IMG/VR virus record: IMGVR_UViG_3300032285_003287
Coordinates: 17,718-81,717 of that record
Reading direction: 5' to 3' (one strand)
Source: a virus
Length of the DNA stretch: 64,000 nucleotides
The notes under the pieces are model-generated. The model had not been told where the DNA came from and made no database searches. It worked only from the letters and a program-made list of their open reading frames with translations. The translations under genes and the position numbers were made by a program. Shown here piece after piece: positions 27,801-35,566 of the stretch (position 1 is its first letter; every line of letters begins with the position of its first letter).

Positions 27801-28348
27801 GGAAAAAAAATGTAACCTCAACAAGAACAGTAACTTTATATTTTGACAGTTATCGCCCATCACATGTTCATACTACCATTCCCTCGGTGGCTGGAAATGG
27901 TATCGTTAAAGTAATTAATGGTATTTACCAAACTCCGGCAACTGGTATATTTGATAGTGATGTTGATGCAAATGCCGGTATACAGCAAAGTAAAATACTT
28001 GGGCTAACTGACTCATTATCATTACTTTCCAACTCGATTACCTCATTAAGTGGTACATTAACTGGTAACCTCGCTACGACTGGTTCTACGTTAGCTGGTA
28101 ATATCACCACGTTAACAAGTAACCTCGCTACGACTGGTTCTACGTTAGCTGGTAATATCACCACGTTAACAAGTAATCTAGCTACGACTGGTTCTACGTT
28201 AGCATCTTCGATTACTTCATTAAGTGGCACACTAACAGGAAACTATATTAGTGGAAATAATACTATAAATGGAATAATGACTATATCACAAACTGAATAT
28301 AATGCTATTACTCCAAATCCAAACGTTCTTTATATTATAACCTCATAA
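24878..28348 (+). CDS. fibre-like repeat structural protein (1156 aa)
   Basis: Gly/Thr/Asn-rich beta repeats throughout: SASFANGAASIDSLGSASFA and relatives, DLTPYALNANTGQFVTVDQT twice or more, ATYAQLTGLSGYEASVTNLL three times, and near the end three copies of NLATTGSTLAGNITTLTS. The C-terminus (SQTEYNAITPNPNVLYIITS) resembles the last residues of many phage fibre or appendage proteins. It lies in the head module right after the portal, so it may be a head fibre or a portal-vertex appendage rather than a tail fibre. Exact function unknown. Confidence 0.7.
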   Translation: MPISLIKKNQLDPNVADLVGQYGSGFFLPVSVSGDLTGFIGKALTNITGIKTLNSLQGIVSIIGNSGVNISIDTGNNYIVIAYTGTPVPPNLVFTTGDQVVDGIKNFVGNIQFSGNQLSTGYDQSLNTTDNVTFSGVGLGVDPLYVQHPTAFGVISALANDGSAVFANGYASIDSLGGAVFANYSTTIGQDGLVSFAYGAAQVHTDGTFWSNGGQLITGVDLTPYALNANTGQFVTVDQTDAFYGVNNPSGYITGYNQSLNTTDNPTFFGLTTNGAQGVTIGKFAVYQSDLNGDLEFYNGLNSIAGISTSRLSAGVSKINPDGSASFANGAASIDSLGSASFASGAAQIHADGTFWSNGGQLITGFDLTPYALNANTGSFVTVDQTGAFYAATNPSGYITGVDLTPYALNADLTGIYATYAQLTGLSGYEASVTNLLATYAQLTGYSGFEATVDAAFATYSQLTGLSGYAAAVTNLATTGQTLSSRISSLSGTLTGNYVLKAQTGQFMPITQYGNFYLKTNPSGFVTTAQTGLLTGSFYPNNNPSGFITADQSLNTSDNVAFNLLNWGPTIWNSKMGRLQSDGSLAIGSGDWTVIGTSGTVYVNSLKLTPGDYWSYYNGPFTDTGSALYTPDGTSLYWNGVPVMTGSAGDSQSNITGSPTFKTIYLNSDNYDPTGTAYIGSFGGELALTAFRIGKDGVGPLFYSTDGANQLGIDSLQGIEFGMGDKYGPNPNYSRILFLTGGGASFNDGAALINSNGSASFANGTTQIHTDGSVWVSGNQLITGVDKLQGNPVSAQSPQNGQTLQWNGSAWVPGAVAAGGNGGGGKVYYFDFINQSGILPTGGLSSSGNFKNSLLGVDYSIGSGSGQSADLVPRNSDVLVMGFVTPSGNPGITNIPPGLWDFNIWANTNSNNATETAIKAVVNIYNPDTSTYRYLASSDYVYLYDGTTISQYLLNVTVPQTGIAINERIYIQLFGKKNVTSTRTVTLYFDSYRPSHVHTTIPSVAGNGIVKVINGIYQTPATGIFDSDVDANAGIQQSKILGLTDSLSLLSNSITSLSGTLTGNLATTGSTLAGNITTLTSNLATTGSTLAGNITTLTSNLATTGSTLASSITSLSGTLTGNYISGNNTINGIMTISQTEYNAITPNPNVLYIITS
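25502..26034 (+). repeat. near-identical 95-bp direct repeats inside fibre gene
   Basis: The segment from TTCTGGAGCAACGGTGGACA (25502) to about 25596 recurs 438 bp later (25940-26034) with a few changes. The repeat encodes FWSNGGQLITG.DLTPYALN. Such DNA-level repeats point to recent duplication and possible recombination. Confidence 0.8.
28067..28208 (+). repeat. 54-bp tandem repeat, about 2.6 copies
   Basis: Two identical 54-bp units (28067-28120, 28121-28174) plus a partial third, encoding NLATTGSTLAGNITTLTS. They lie at the 3' end of the fibre-like gene. Confidence 0.9.
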
Positions 28349-29430
28349 TGAATTTAAATCGTGCAACTCGTTTGTATGTTGGATCTAAACTTTCATCTGC
28401 AATAGTTGAAACAGATTCGGTATCAAATTTTTATGCACATACTCCATTATTAATATCTAAAATAATTACTGGGAATAGGAGTTTAAATAAATATGGTGCC
28501 GACACATTAACAATAAGCAGCAATAATACATATACTGGCAAATCTTATATAAATAGCGGAACTTTAATATTGGCGTCTGATAGTAATACGTTAGGAAGTG
28601 GGCCTGTATATTTTTCTAGTGGTACAACTTTAAAAACAGCGACTGCAACTTCATTAAATAATAATATATATTTATATTCAGGATCTTTAACTTTGGAAGT
28701 AACTAGTGGTAATCTTGGGATATATGGCAATCTATATGGATCTGGAATAATAACACAATCTTCAGCGTTAAGTGCTCCGGTTAGAAACGTAATATTTTCT
28801 GGAGATAATAGTAATTTTAGTGGAACATTTTTTGAGGACAATAATACGCAAAACCGTACGTCTTTTAATTCCCCTACCGCTGGAAGTGATAGCGCTATAT
28901 GGCGATTTGATCGTAATATAGCCGGAGGTGCAGCAATTAATTTATTAAATGGTGGTATTATAAATTTTGGACAAATAACTGGTGGCGGTAGAACTAACGG
29001 TGGAGGACTAAGAATAAATACTACTGGAACAACAATAAAAATTGGAGCTTTAAATACCAACTCTACATTTGCCGGAGTTATTCAGCAGGGGAATATTAAT
29101 ACATCTGGCTCTATAATTAAAACTGGAAATGGTACTTTTACGTTGTCGAATTTAAATACGTATAATGGCAAGACAACAATAACTGGTGGAGCGCTGTATA
29201 TTGTAAATACGGGAAGTTTTCCTATCAATCCTTCTAATAAGTTATCTTCTGCGCTTTTGACATCAACAGATTCCATAACTTTCACTTTCGGTACCGCACC
29301 GATAATTGGAGAATCATATAGAATACTTAGTGGAATTACGACAAATACTTATACGAATATAACATTTGTAAATGGCGGCGGAAGAACTGGTTCTTATAAT
29401 TCATTAAACTCAACTTTAACTATTGCATAA
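28348..29430 (+). CDS. autotransporter-associated beta-strand-repeat protein
   Basis: 360 residues. NTYTGKSYINSGTLILASDS, NTLGSGPVYFSSGTTLKT and later GTFTLSNLNTYNGKTTITGG match the autotransporter-associated beta-strand repeat, normally found in long bacterial outer-membrane passenger domains. There is no signal peptide and no autotransporter barrel, so here it is likely a virion beta-helix. The start overlaps the stop of the fibre gene (taATGA). Acquisition from a host surface protein is likely (inference). Confidence 0.75.
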   Translation: MNLNRATRLYVGSKLSSAIVETDSVSNFYAHTPLLISKIITGNRSLNKYGADTLTISSNNTYTGKSYINSGTLILASDSNTLGSGPVYFSSGTTLKTATATSLNNNIYLYSGSLTLEVTSGNLGIYGNLYGSGIITQSSALSAPVRNVIFSGDNSNFSGTFFEDNNTQNRTSFNSPTAGSDSAIWRFDRNIAGGAAINLLNGGIINFGQITGGGRTNGGGLRINTTGTTIKIGALNTNSTFAGVIQQGNINTSGSIIKTGNGTFTLSNLNTYNGKTTITGGALYIVNTGSFPINPSNKLSSALLTSTDSITFTFGTAPIIGESYRILSGITTNTYTNITFVNGGGRTGSYNSLNSTLTIA

Positions 29431-29432
29431 AT

Positions 29433-29693
29433 ATGATTATTACACCTAATGACAACGGATGGAGTATAAGTGAACAGCCCGCTATAGGAGAGTGGCATTT
29501 AGTATTTGACGATAAAAATATAATTTCTTTTTTTCAAGCGGAAGGAATAACGTCTACACAATTAAATCTATTTGTGGGAAAAAAAACCGAATGCGATGAT
29601 TTTATATCTATAAATAATTTACAGATAAAATTTGAATTACCAGTAGATAATCTAGAACCGTCTATCATACTTGAGGATGATGGTACTAATTAA
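29433..29693 (+). CDS. 86-residue hypothetical protein
   Basis: MIITPNDNGWSISEQPAIGE then WHLVFDDKNIISFFQAEGIT, acidic and beta-rich, ending EPSIILEDDGTN. It starts 2 nt after the previous stop. No family recognised; it could be a small accessory of the preceding surface protein. Confidence 0.6.
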   Translation: MIITPNDNGWSISEQPAIGEWHLVFDDKNIISFFQAEGITSTQLNLFVGKKTECDDFISINNLQIKFELPVDNLEPSIILEDDGTN

Positions 29694-29728
29694 TAATTTA
29701 TATCTCTGTAGAGATTTATGCGTTGGTG

Positions 29729-29735
29729 GTGTAAT
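29729..29735 (+). promoter_or_regulatory. candidate late promoter box GTGTAAT
   Basis: GGTGTAATATAAAAT, 7 nt before ATG 29743, giving a nearly leaderless lysis transcript. Confidence 0.55.
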
Positions 29736-29742
29736 ATAAAAT

Positions 29743-30321
29743 ATGAAGATATTTAGACTGGCGCTTTTTTCTCTATTAATGAGCGGATGTACCATTTATA
29801 CGGAAAAGCAGTCCGAAGCGGTGAGCGAAAATGTTTATGCGGCAAACGAATCTATTGCAAAAGCAAGAGTGGATTTGGCGCAGTTCTATTCAAATGAGAC
29901 CACAAAGTTCATTAAACCCCCAAAACATCCTATTAAAATAAATTCTATATATCAGGCTGGAGAAGTGGTTAAAAATTCCAAACAGGCAGAGAAAACACGG
30001 GTTGTGATAGTTCCTGATGAATATAAAAACGATAAACTAGTGGTAGTTGGGTCTACTGAGTATGATAATCTTCTAAAAGATAGTGCTATTAAAAAACAGT
30101 TAGAAGAAGACAATAAAAATAAAGCCAGTCAGTTAAAAACTAATGATATAGAGCTACAAAAACAAAGAGATATGTCAGATAAAATGATAATAGATCTAAA
30201 CAATTTACAGAAAAAAGTAATAACTAAAGATTTGGTTATATTAAGATTATGGACTGCCTTAGTTAGTACTTGGATAATTTTTGCTGGCGCAGTTTATTTA
30301 AGAATTAAAGGAGTATTATAA
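29743..30321 (+). CDS. candidate unimolecular spanin (lipoprotein with C-terminal membrane helix)
   Basis: 192 residues. MKIFRLALFSLLMSGCTIYT is a signal peptide with a lipobox ending at Cys16. The middle is a long charged coiled coil (LEEDNKNKASQLKTNDIELQ). The C-terminus is a membrane helix (ILRLWTALVSTWIIFAGAVY). An outer-membrane lipid anchor plus an inner-membrane helix in one chain is the u-spanin plan known from phage T1. It stands just before the holin and endolysin genes and would fuse the two membranes at the end of lysis. Confidence 0.7.
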   Translation: MKIFRLALFSLLMSGCTIYTEKQSEAVSENVYAANESIAKARVDLAQFYSNETTKFIKPPKHPIKINSIYQAGEVVKNSKQAEKTRVVIVPDEYKNDKLVVVGSTEYDNLLKDSAIKKQLEEDNKNKASQLKTNDIELQKQRDMSDKMIIDLNNLQKKVITKDLVILRLWTALVSTWIIFAGAVYLRIKGVL

Positions 30322-30322
30322 T

Positions 30323-30442
30323 ATGAATAAATTAAAAGAAATATCTGGTATAATTGTGCAGTGGGCTAAAGATAATCCTAAGCAGGCTTTAGTTATTGGT
30401 ATATTTATAGCTGGATTTATCCTAGGGGCTATTATATTCTAA
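30323..30442 (+). CDS. 39-residue single-helix membrane protein
   Basis: MNKLKEISGIIVQWAKDNPK followed by a hydrophobic helix (QALVIGIFIAGFILGAIIF) to the end. It fits tightly between spanin and holin-like genes, sharing one base with the next start. It may be a small holin partner or antiholin (inference). Confidence 0.65.
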   Translation: MNKLKEISGIIVQWAKDNPKQALVIGIFIAGFILGAIIF

Positions 30443-30900
30443 TGTTTGATAGTATAGTCAATATAGCGCAAACGGCAGTAGCCTTTTTAACAAACGGTAA
30501 GGCGCCGCCAAATACTCCTCCAGAGCTAGAGAAGAAAATGGAGGATACTAATCATCTTGCATCTAAGAAGTTTTTTATTATAATGACTTCTTTATTGATT
30601 ATTGTTAGTATGTTTTTTATTGCTGTTGCTATACTGTTTTTTATACCTAAAGATCATGATATAGTTATTACTACATATGCCACAATATTTACTAAAATAA
30701 TGGAGCAAATAGCTCTAGTTATATCTGTTTATATTGGCGCGCAAGGACTTGTTGATTTGAGGTTTAATAGTTCTTCTAGCGCTTCAGTCGAAGGTAATGC
30801 AGAGTCGTCTACTGAAAATAAAAATGTAAATTTAAACCAAAACATTTTAACTAATAACGGCAAGGAAGAAGACTATAATATATCAGAAGTAGACGTATGA
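30442..30900 (+). CDS. holin-like membrane protein
   Basis: 152 residues with two hydrophobic stretches (FFIIMTSLLIIVSMFFIAVA and MEQIALVISVYIGAQGLVD) and a polar, Asn/Ser-rich C-terminal tail. Two helices and the position directly before the endolysin (4-nt overlap) suggest a holin. No holin family motif is certain. Confidence 0.6.
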   Translation: MFDSIVNIAQTAVAFLTNGKAPPNTPPELEKKMEDTNHLASKKFFIIMTSLLIIVSMFFIAVAILFFIPKDHDIVITTYATIFTKIMEQIALVISVYIGAQGLVDLRFNSSSSASVEGNAESSTENKNVNLNQNILTNNGKEEDYNISEVDV

Positions 30901-31511
30901 AAAATCCTTCCGCAAAAGCCCTTTCTTTAGTTTTGGAATATGAGGTTGGCGGTAGCGAATCTTATTATGAAAAATACTTAACTGGACCAACTTGGCCCGG
31001 CGGTGCAAGTGGCATGACATTAGCTATTGGTATAGATTGTGGATACTATACACCTAATGAACTACAGCAGATTTTTAACTTCTTACCTAGCGATCAGCTT
31101 AAGGCGGTGCAGGGCGCTAGCGGTAAAACCGGTCAAAGTGGCAAAGAATATACGCAATCTGTGGCAGGTTTAGGTATTAAAATAACATGGAAACAAGCTA
31201 TTGAAATCTTTGATAAATATACTTGGCCAAAATTTGCAAGACTTGCTGAAAGAACCTTTCCCGGATTGGATCAGCTATGCGATAACGCATATGGTGCTAT
31301 TGTTTCACTGGTATTTAATCGTGGGACTAGTTTGGTGGGCGATAGTCGCAGAGAAATGAGAGAAATAAAAGATCTAGTAGCAAAAAAAGATTATCGCAGT
31401 ATAGCAATAGAATTACAGAAGATGAAAAGGGTTTGGAAAGGTAAGGGGTTGGATGGGCTTTTAGCAAGAAGAGATGCTGAGGCAGCACTAGTTCTTTCGT
31501 GTGTAAATTAA
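30897..31511 (+). CDS. endolysin, lysozyme/pesticin-like fold
   Basis: 204 residues. EYEVGGSESYYEKYLTGPTW and PGGASGMTLAIGIDCGYYTP place a catalytic Glu and a 'T.GIG.D.GY' segment as in lysozyme-like (GH24/pesticin-type) enzymes. AYGAIVSLVFNRGTSL continues the helical lobe, and LLARRDAEAALVL closes it. It would cleave peptidoglycan glycan strands. No signal peptide, so it needs the upstream holin. Confidence 0.75.
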   Translation: MKNPSAKALSLVLEYEVGGSESYYEKYLTGPTWPGGASGMTLAIGIDCGYYTPNELQQIFNFLPSDQLKAVQGASGKTGQSGKEYTQSVAGLGIKITWKQAIEIFDKYTWPKFARLAERTFPGLDQLCDNAYGAIVSLVFNRGTSLVGDSRREMREIKDLVAKKDYRSIAIELQKMKRVWKGKGLDGLLARRDAEAALVLSCVN

Positions 31512-31521
31512 TTTGTTTTCT

Positions 31522-31530
31522 GTGTATAAT
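31522..31530 (+). promoter_or_regulatory. weak candidate late promoter box
   Basis: TGTGTATAATATTATT precedes ATG 31548, related to but not identical with the GTGTAAT box; the TATAAT within it could also act as a -10. Confidence 0.3.
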
Positions 31531-31547
31531 ATTATTATTATATACAT

Positions 31548-33323
31548 ATGATTATTGTTGATAACTCTAACGCACCCGGATTTGATCTTAATAACCTAGA
31601 ATACAGTCCCGGAAAGCAAGTTAATATATGCGCATTTGAGTTATTAAAAAACCAAGACAATAAGATTATAGTCAATAGAGAGTTAAAAAATATTGCTCCC
31701 GTTTCTAATAGCAGTGTAAATTTAAACATGGATAAATTCAAGTATTATGCCCGTTTTGATGGCATCGTTGTTCAAGCTAGAGTAAATGTTGATGAGGATA
31801 AATATCTAGCTGTTGCCTCTATAGACCAATTAAAGAATTATCTACCAAATAGCGTAGATCTAGATGTTAATAAGGATCTAATGGGCGTTGCTTTTGATGC
31901 CTTTGTCGTAAATCGTGGCAACAAGAATGGGCATATGATTGGAACCCAGAATGCACTAGCAATGGTTTCTAACTTTGTAAATAAACCGTTTAATATAGAG
32001 CATAATCGTAAGACGGTAATTGGTTTTTGTACCGGATATGGATTCAGTGAGTTTGGTACAAGTAATCCACTAACATTAGAGCAGGTCTCTGCAATGACCG
32101 AGCCATTTAACGTAGTTCTTTCTGGATATGTATGGAAGATTACAAACCCTGAGTTTGCAGAGGAGCTTGTTGAGAGTAGTGACCCAAGTTCTGATAAATA
32201 CCTATCTGTTAGCGCTAGCTGGGAGCTAGGCTTCAATGAATTTAACATTGCTGAGGGAAGCAAGAATCTAAATGAAGCAACAATAATCGAAGATGAGGAA
32301 GAGATACTAAAGCATAAAGATGACCTAAAAGTTTTCGGCGGAAGCGGTATCTCTACAATCTCTGGAAAGCAAATTTTCTTAAATTTACAAGGTAATATAT
32401 TACCATTGGGAATTGGTTTTACCAATAATCCTGCTGCTGAAGTCAAGGGCGTAGTTATATCCTATGACAAACCAGAGGACACTAAAAACGAAAAAGAAGA
32501 CAATGAAATTAATAAAAAAAGTGTCTCCTCCGAAATTAAAGATGTAAAAAAGATTATGCAAATCAATCAGATTGAAGATATCACAGAAGACACAATGAAG
32601 GAAGCTTCTGCTAGTGCAGTTCGCGAGTTCATTTCCAACAAGATCACAGAACTAGCTAAAGACTGGACCGCAAAGGTTGAAGAGAAAGAGAATTCTCTAA
32701 AGGCCGCGCAGGAAGAACTAGCTGCTCTAAAAACTGACTTAGAGGCAATCAAGGCCGAGAGTGAGAAGGTAAGAGCTGAGTTTTCCGAGGTACAGGAGAA
32801 CATCAGGAAGCAAGAGATTGAAGCAACGTTCCAGCGCCGTATGGCCCTAATCGATGAAGAGTTCGACCTAACTGATGCTGATCGCACTATTGTTGCCGAA
32901 GACCTTCAGGCTATCAATGACGAAGAGTCTTTCGACAAGTGGTATAATAAATTTGCAACCTTAGCCGAAGCCAAGAAGAAGAGTGCCAAAAAGGACTCCG
33001 AGCAGAAGACAGAGACTAAGGACGATACTGGTACATCCGAGACTTCTTATAGCAAGAAGCAGGACAATAAGGACGAAGAAAAGTCCGAGAAGAAAGACGA
33101 CAAAAAAGAAGAGAAGGATGAAGAGGTAGAGGCCGATGAAGATGCAATGGCCGACAAGAAAGACAAAAAGGCCAACGCTTCTGAGAAGACAGTTGAAGAG
33201 GTTGTCAATAGTGTCGAGATCGAAGCAGCTCTAATTCCTAATGCTGCTGCACCTAATGAGCTTTCCCTAATGGAAAAAATTAGTGCCGCTTTCAATAAAT
33301 CCAGTGTAAAGATAAAAAGATAA
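31548..33323 (+). CDS. prohead protease fused to scaffold domain
   Basis: 591 residues. The N-terminal half (to about 305) includes VNKPFNIEHNRKTVIGFCTG and SDPSSDKYLSVSASWELG, resembling phage capsid maturation proteases with the His in 'IEHNR' and a Ser in the later segment. The rest is a highly charged coiled coil (KEASASAVREFISNKITELA, then long Glu/Lys runs), typical of a scaffold core. The fusion suggests the protease is carried into the prohead by its own scaffold and then degrades it (known in other phages). Catalytic residues are inferred. Confidence 0.7.
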   Translation: MIIVDNSNAPGFDLNNLEYSPGKQVNICAFELLKNQDNKIIVNRELKNIAPVSNSSVNLNMDKFKYYARFDGIVVQARVNVDEDKYLAVASIDQLKNYLPNSVDLDVNKDLMGVAFDAFVVNRGNKNGHMIGTQNALAMVSNFVNKPFNIEHNRKTVIGFCTGYGFSEFGTSNPLTLEQVSAMTEPFNVVLSGYVWKITNPEFAEELVESSDPSSDKYLSVSASWELGFNEFNIAEGSKNLNEATIIEDEEEILKHKDDLKVFGGSGISTISGKQIFLNLQGNILPLGIGFTNNPAAEVKGVVISYDKPEDTKNEKEDNEINKKSVSSEIKDVKKIMQINQIEDITEDTMKEASASAVREFISNKITELAKDWTAKVEEKENSLKAAQEELAALKTDLEAIKAESEKVRAEFSEVQENIRKQEIEATFQRRMALIDEEFDLTDADRTIVAEDLQAINDEESFDKWYNKFATLAEAKKKSAKKDSEQKTETKDDTGTSETSYSKKQDNKDEEKSEKKDDKKEEKDEEVEADEDAMADKKDKKANASEKTVEEVVNSVEIEAALIPNAAAPNELSLMEKISAAFNKSSVKIKR

Positions 33324-33355
33324 TTATATCTAAAACAATTTAACTAAACAAACTT

Positions 33356-33892
33356 ATGCCTACATTAAGACCATACAATGACCATAGCGAACATGAGGTT
33401 ATCAATCTGTTCACTGTCACTGGCGATCTTCCTCGCGGAACTTTCGTCACGGCAGCTGATCAGGGAGTAAACCTTTCTGACGCTAACACAATCGGACAGC
33501 TTTCCCCATTCGGGAATACTGTTTCTGCCGTATTCAACGTTCCTTGGAACGCAGTTGCTGCTCCTTCGGGCACAGCAAAGGCTTCTGTTATCGGAGCAAC
33601 TCTAAAGGATTTCCGCACATACGACGAGAATGGCGAGAAGCTACTTTTCCACCCACGCAAAGCGGCCGAAATGGACGTTATCATTAGTGGGCAAGCAGTT
33701 CCTGTTCTAACACGTGGTATCGTTCTATACAGTGGTATCGTTGGTACTCCTGGTTATGGAAGTGGAGCAGCCGTTTCCGACGCCGGAGATGGCAGTATTA
33801 AGGTTGTGGCTTATAACCCAGCAACTTCAATCGGTAAGTTCTTAGGACCTAAGAACGCCGCTGGACACGCCCTTCTAAAGATCGAGCTATAA
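33356..33892 (+). CDS. head decoration-like protein
   Basis: 178 residues. Gly/Val/Ala-rich beta pattern (HEVINLFTVTGDLPRGTFVT, then LTRGIVLYSGIVGTPGYGSG) and position between protease and capsid genes are as expected for a capsid decoration or stabilising protein. The codon choice is GC-richer, like the capsid gene, suggesting high expression. Confidence 0.65.
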   Translation: MPTLRPYNDHSEHEVINLFTVTGDLPRGTFVTAADQGVNLSDANTIGQLSPFGNTVSAVFNVPWNAVAAPSGTAKASVIGATLKDFRTYDENGEKLLFHPRKAAEMDVIISGQAVPVLTRGIVLYSGIVGTPGYGSGAAVSDAGDGSIKVVAYNPATSIGKFLGPKNAAGHALLKIEL

Positions 33893-33916
33893 TCCTAACT
33901 AACACATTTTAAACAC

Positions 33917-35053
33917 ATGAAAATTCAATTCGAAAAAAACCCAGAGCAGATCGAGCTAATCAAGGCCCTTGCATCGGAAAACAAAACCGTTGCAGTACAG
34001 GCCCAAGAGGCATTCGCTGCATTCATTAGTGACGTAGTATTACAGGTTCTACTACAGGCTTCCACAGCCGGTTTAGTATACCGTGATATCGAGTTTGATG
34101 AGGACGATCAGCCCTCCATCCCGCTTGACCTATACTATGGACAGACAGAGGGAACAATTTCCGTCTGGAGTCAGACAGTCGGTGGTGGGCTACCAAGTAG
34201 TTTCGTTCAGGGAATGAACGAGATGAAGGTTAACACCTATCGTCTAGACAGTGCTATCTCCATGGAGAAGCGCTATGTTCGCCGCGCACGTCTTGACGTT
34301 GTCGCCGCTGGACTAGAGCGTATGGCAAACGAGCTTCTTGTAAAGCAAGAGCGTAACGCATGGGCAGTTGTTCTAAAGGCGCTAGCCGAAGCACAGACAT
34401 TTGGTAAGGATCACGTTCAGCGTGTTCAGACAAATGGCGTGTTCCAGTTAGACGACATGAACAAGCTATGGACTCTAATCCGTAGAATCAATGCTGCTTA
34501 CACAGGCGGTACTCCAAGTAACCTACAGTTCCGTGGTCTAACTGACATCTTCGTCAGTCCTGAGATCAAGGAGCAGATCCGTGGGTTTGCTTATCAGCCA
34601 ATGAACACACGTGCTGGTTCCCTAAATGGAACAAGTAGTGCTGGTTATGCCGCAACATCCGTTGCTCTTCCTGACAGTGTTCGCGAGGAAATCTATCGCG
34701 GGGCAGGTACACAGGAGATCTTCGGTGTGACAATTCACGAGCTACTAGAACTAGGTGCTGGACGTAAGTACAATGACCTATTCGGAGCTTTCAGTAGTAA
34801 GTCGTATGCCGATTACGCTGGTGGACAGAGTGCAACTTTCACAAGTGCAACTGACGACCTAATCATCGGTGTTGACTCCACACGTAACGCTTTCCTACGC
34901 CCAGTCGCCATCCAGAGCGAGAGCCGCGGACAGGTCAAGGTTCTTCCTGATGACCAGTTCCTAGCTCGTAGCCAGAAGGTCGGTTTCTACAGTTATGTAG
35001 AAGAGGGCCGCGTAGTAACTGACGCTCGTGCGGTTGTTGGACTACTAGTCTAA
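33917..35053 (+). CDS. major capsid protein
   Basis: 378 residues with optimised codons. The N-terminal helix (ENKTVAVQAQEAFAAFISDV), the beta-hairpin region (SIPLDLYYGQTEGTISVWSQ) and the long spine-like helix (RVRRARLDVVAAGLERMANE-type segment) fit an HK97-fold capsid subunit. It follows protease and decoration genes and ends at a strong terminator. Family assignment is mainly by position and pattern. Confidence 0.8.
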   Translation: MKIQFEKNPEQIELIKALASENKTVAVQAQEAFAAFISDVVLQVLLQASTAGLVYRDIEFDEDDQPSIPLDLYYGQTEGTISVWSQTVGGGLPSSFVQGMNEMKVNTYRLDSAISMEKRYVRRARLDVVAAGLERMANELLVKQERNAWAVVLKALAEAQTFGKDHVQRVQTNGVFQLDDMNKLWTLIRRINAAYTGGTPSNLQFRGLTDIFVSPEIKEQIRGFAYQPMNTRAGSLNGTSSAGYAATSVALPDSVREEIYRGAGTQEIFGVTIHELLELGAGRKYNDLFGAFSSKSYADYAGGQSATFTSATDDLIIGVDSTRNAFLRPVAIQSESRGQVKVLPDDQFLARSQKVGFYSYVEEGRVVTDARAVVGLLV

Positions 35054-35076
35054 TACTGACAAAAAGTTAATCAAGA

Positions 35077-35108
35077 AACCCCTCTGGAAACAGAGGGGTT
35101 TTTCTTTT
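35077..35108 (+). terminator. strong intrinsic terminator after capsid gene
   Basis: AACCCCTCTG-GAAA-CAGAGGGGTT, a perfect 10-bp stem with GAAA loop, followed by TTTCTTTT. It lies 24 nt after the capsid stop. Confidence 0.95.
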
Positions 35109-35161
35109 GTATATTTAATTAAATAAATTTTAATTATACAGCACCTACGTTTATAATAAGT

Positions 35162-35539
35162 ATGGCAACTAAAAAGAAGAAAAATGTAACTTTAAACGCG
35201 TCTGTTCAGGTTGACGGCAAGGCCCAGTCTGGTAATGTTCCAGAGAGTTTATATGGGTCGCTGGATCAGATTCTAGGAGAAAACATCTCGGTATACAAAG
35301 CCGGTACGGTAGATGAATATCGCGCCCAAATTGCTGAAATGAATCAAACTGACTTACAAACACATGCCCTAAAGATTGGCCTGATTCCAATTGAGGACAG
35401 AAGAATTTTGGTTGGCAGACTAGTGCAGGAGTTTGAGCGCTGGCATTCAAAGATGCAGCCGCAGGGCAATGTTCGCGGCGCAAAGAAGATAGAAGATATT
35501 GACGAAAAAGCCAGAAAGATATTAAGAGAAGGCGCGTAA
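35162..35539 (+). CDS. 125-residue neck/head-region hypothetical protein
   Basis: Lys-rich start (MATKKKKNVTLNASVQVDGK), a helical centre (VDEYRAQIAEMNQTDLQTHA) and a charged end. It opens the neck gene cluster after the capsid terminator. No family recognised; a structural or assembly role is inferred from context. Confidence 0.6.
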   Translation: MATKKKKNVTLNASVQVDGKAQSGNVPESLYGSLDQILGENISVYKAGTVDEYRAQIAEMNQTDLQTHALKIGLIPIEDRRILVGRLVQEFERWHSKMQPQGNVRGAKKIEDIDEKARKILREGA

Positions 35540-35552
35540 TACCACATAATCT

Positions 35553-35559
35553 GTGTAAA
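35553..35559 (+). promoter_or_regulatory. candidate late promoter box GTGTAAA
   Basis: CTGTGTAAATTATTAT, 7 nt before GTG 35567. Confidence 0.4.
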
Positions 35560-35566
35560 TTATTAT

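Noticed and set aside
28067-28208. CRISPR-like or integron repeat
   Set aside because: The tandem 54-bp units lie in frame in the fibre gene and have no variable spacers.
28545-29060. Minus-strand frame inside the beta-strand-repeat gene
   Set aside because: Shadow of a repetitive gene; the Val/Pro/Leu-rich composition is typical of antisense translation.
35169-35483. Minus-strand frame of 104 codons opposite the first neck gene
   Set aside because: Embedded in a plus-strand operon without promoter or Shine-Dalgarno sequence.
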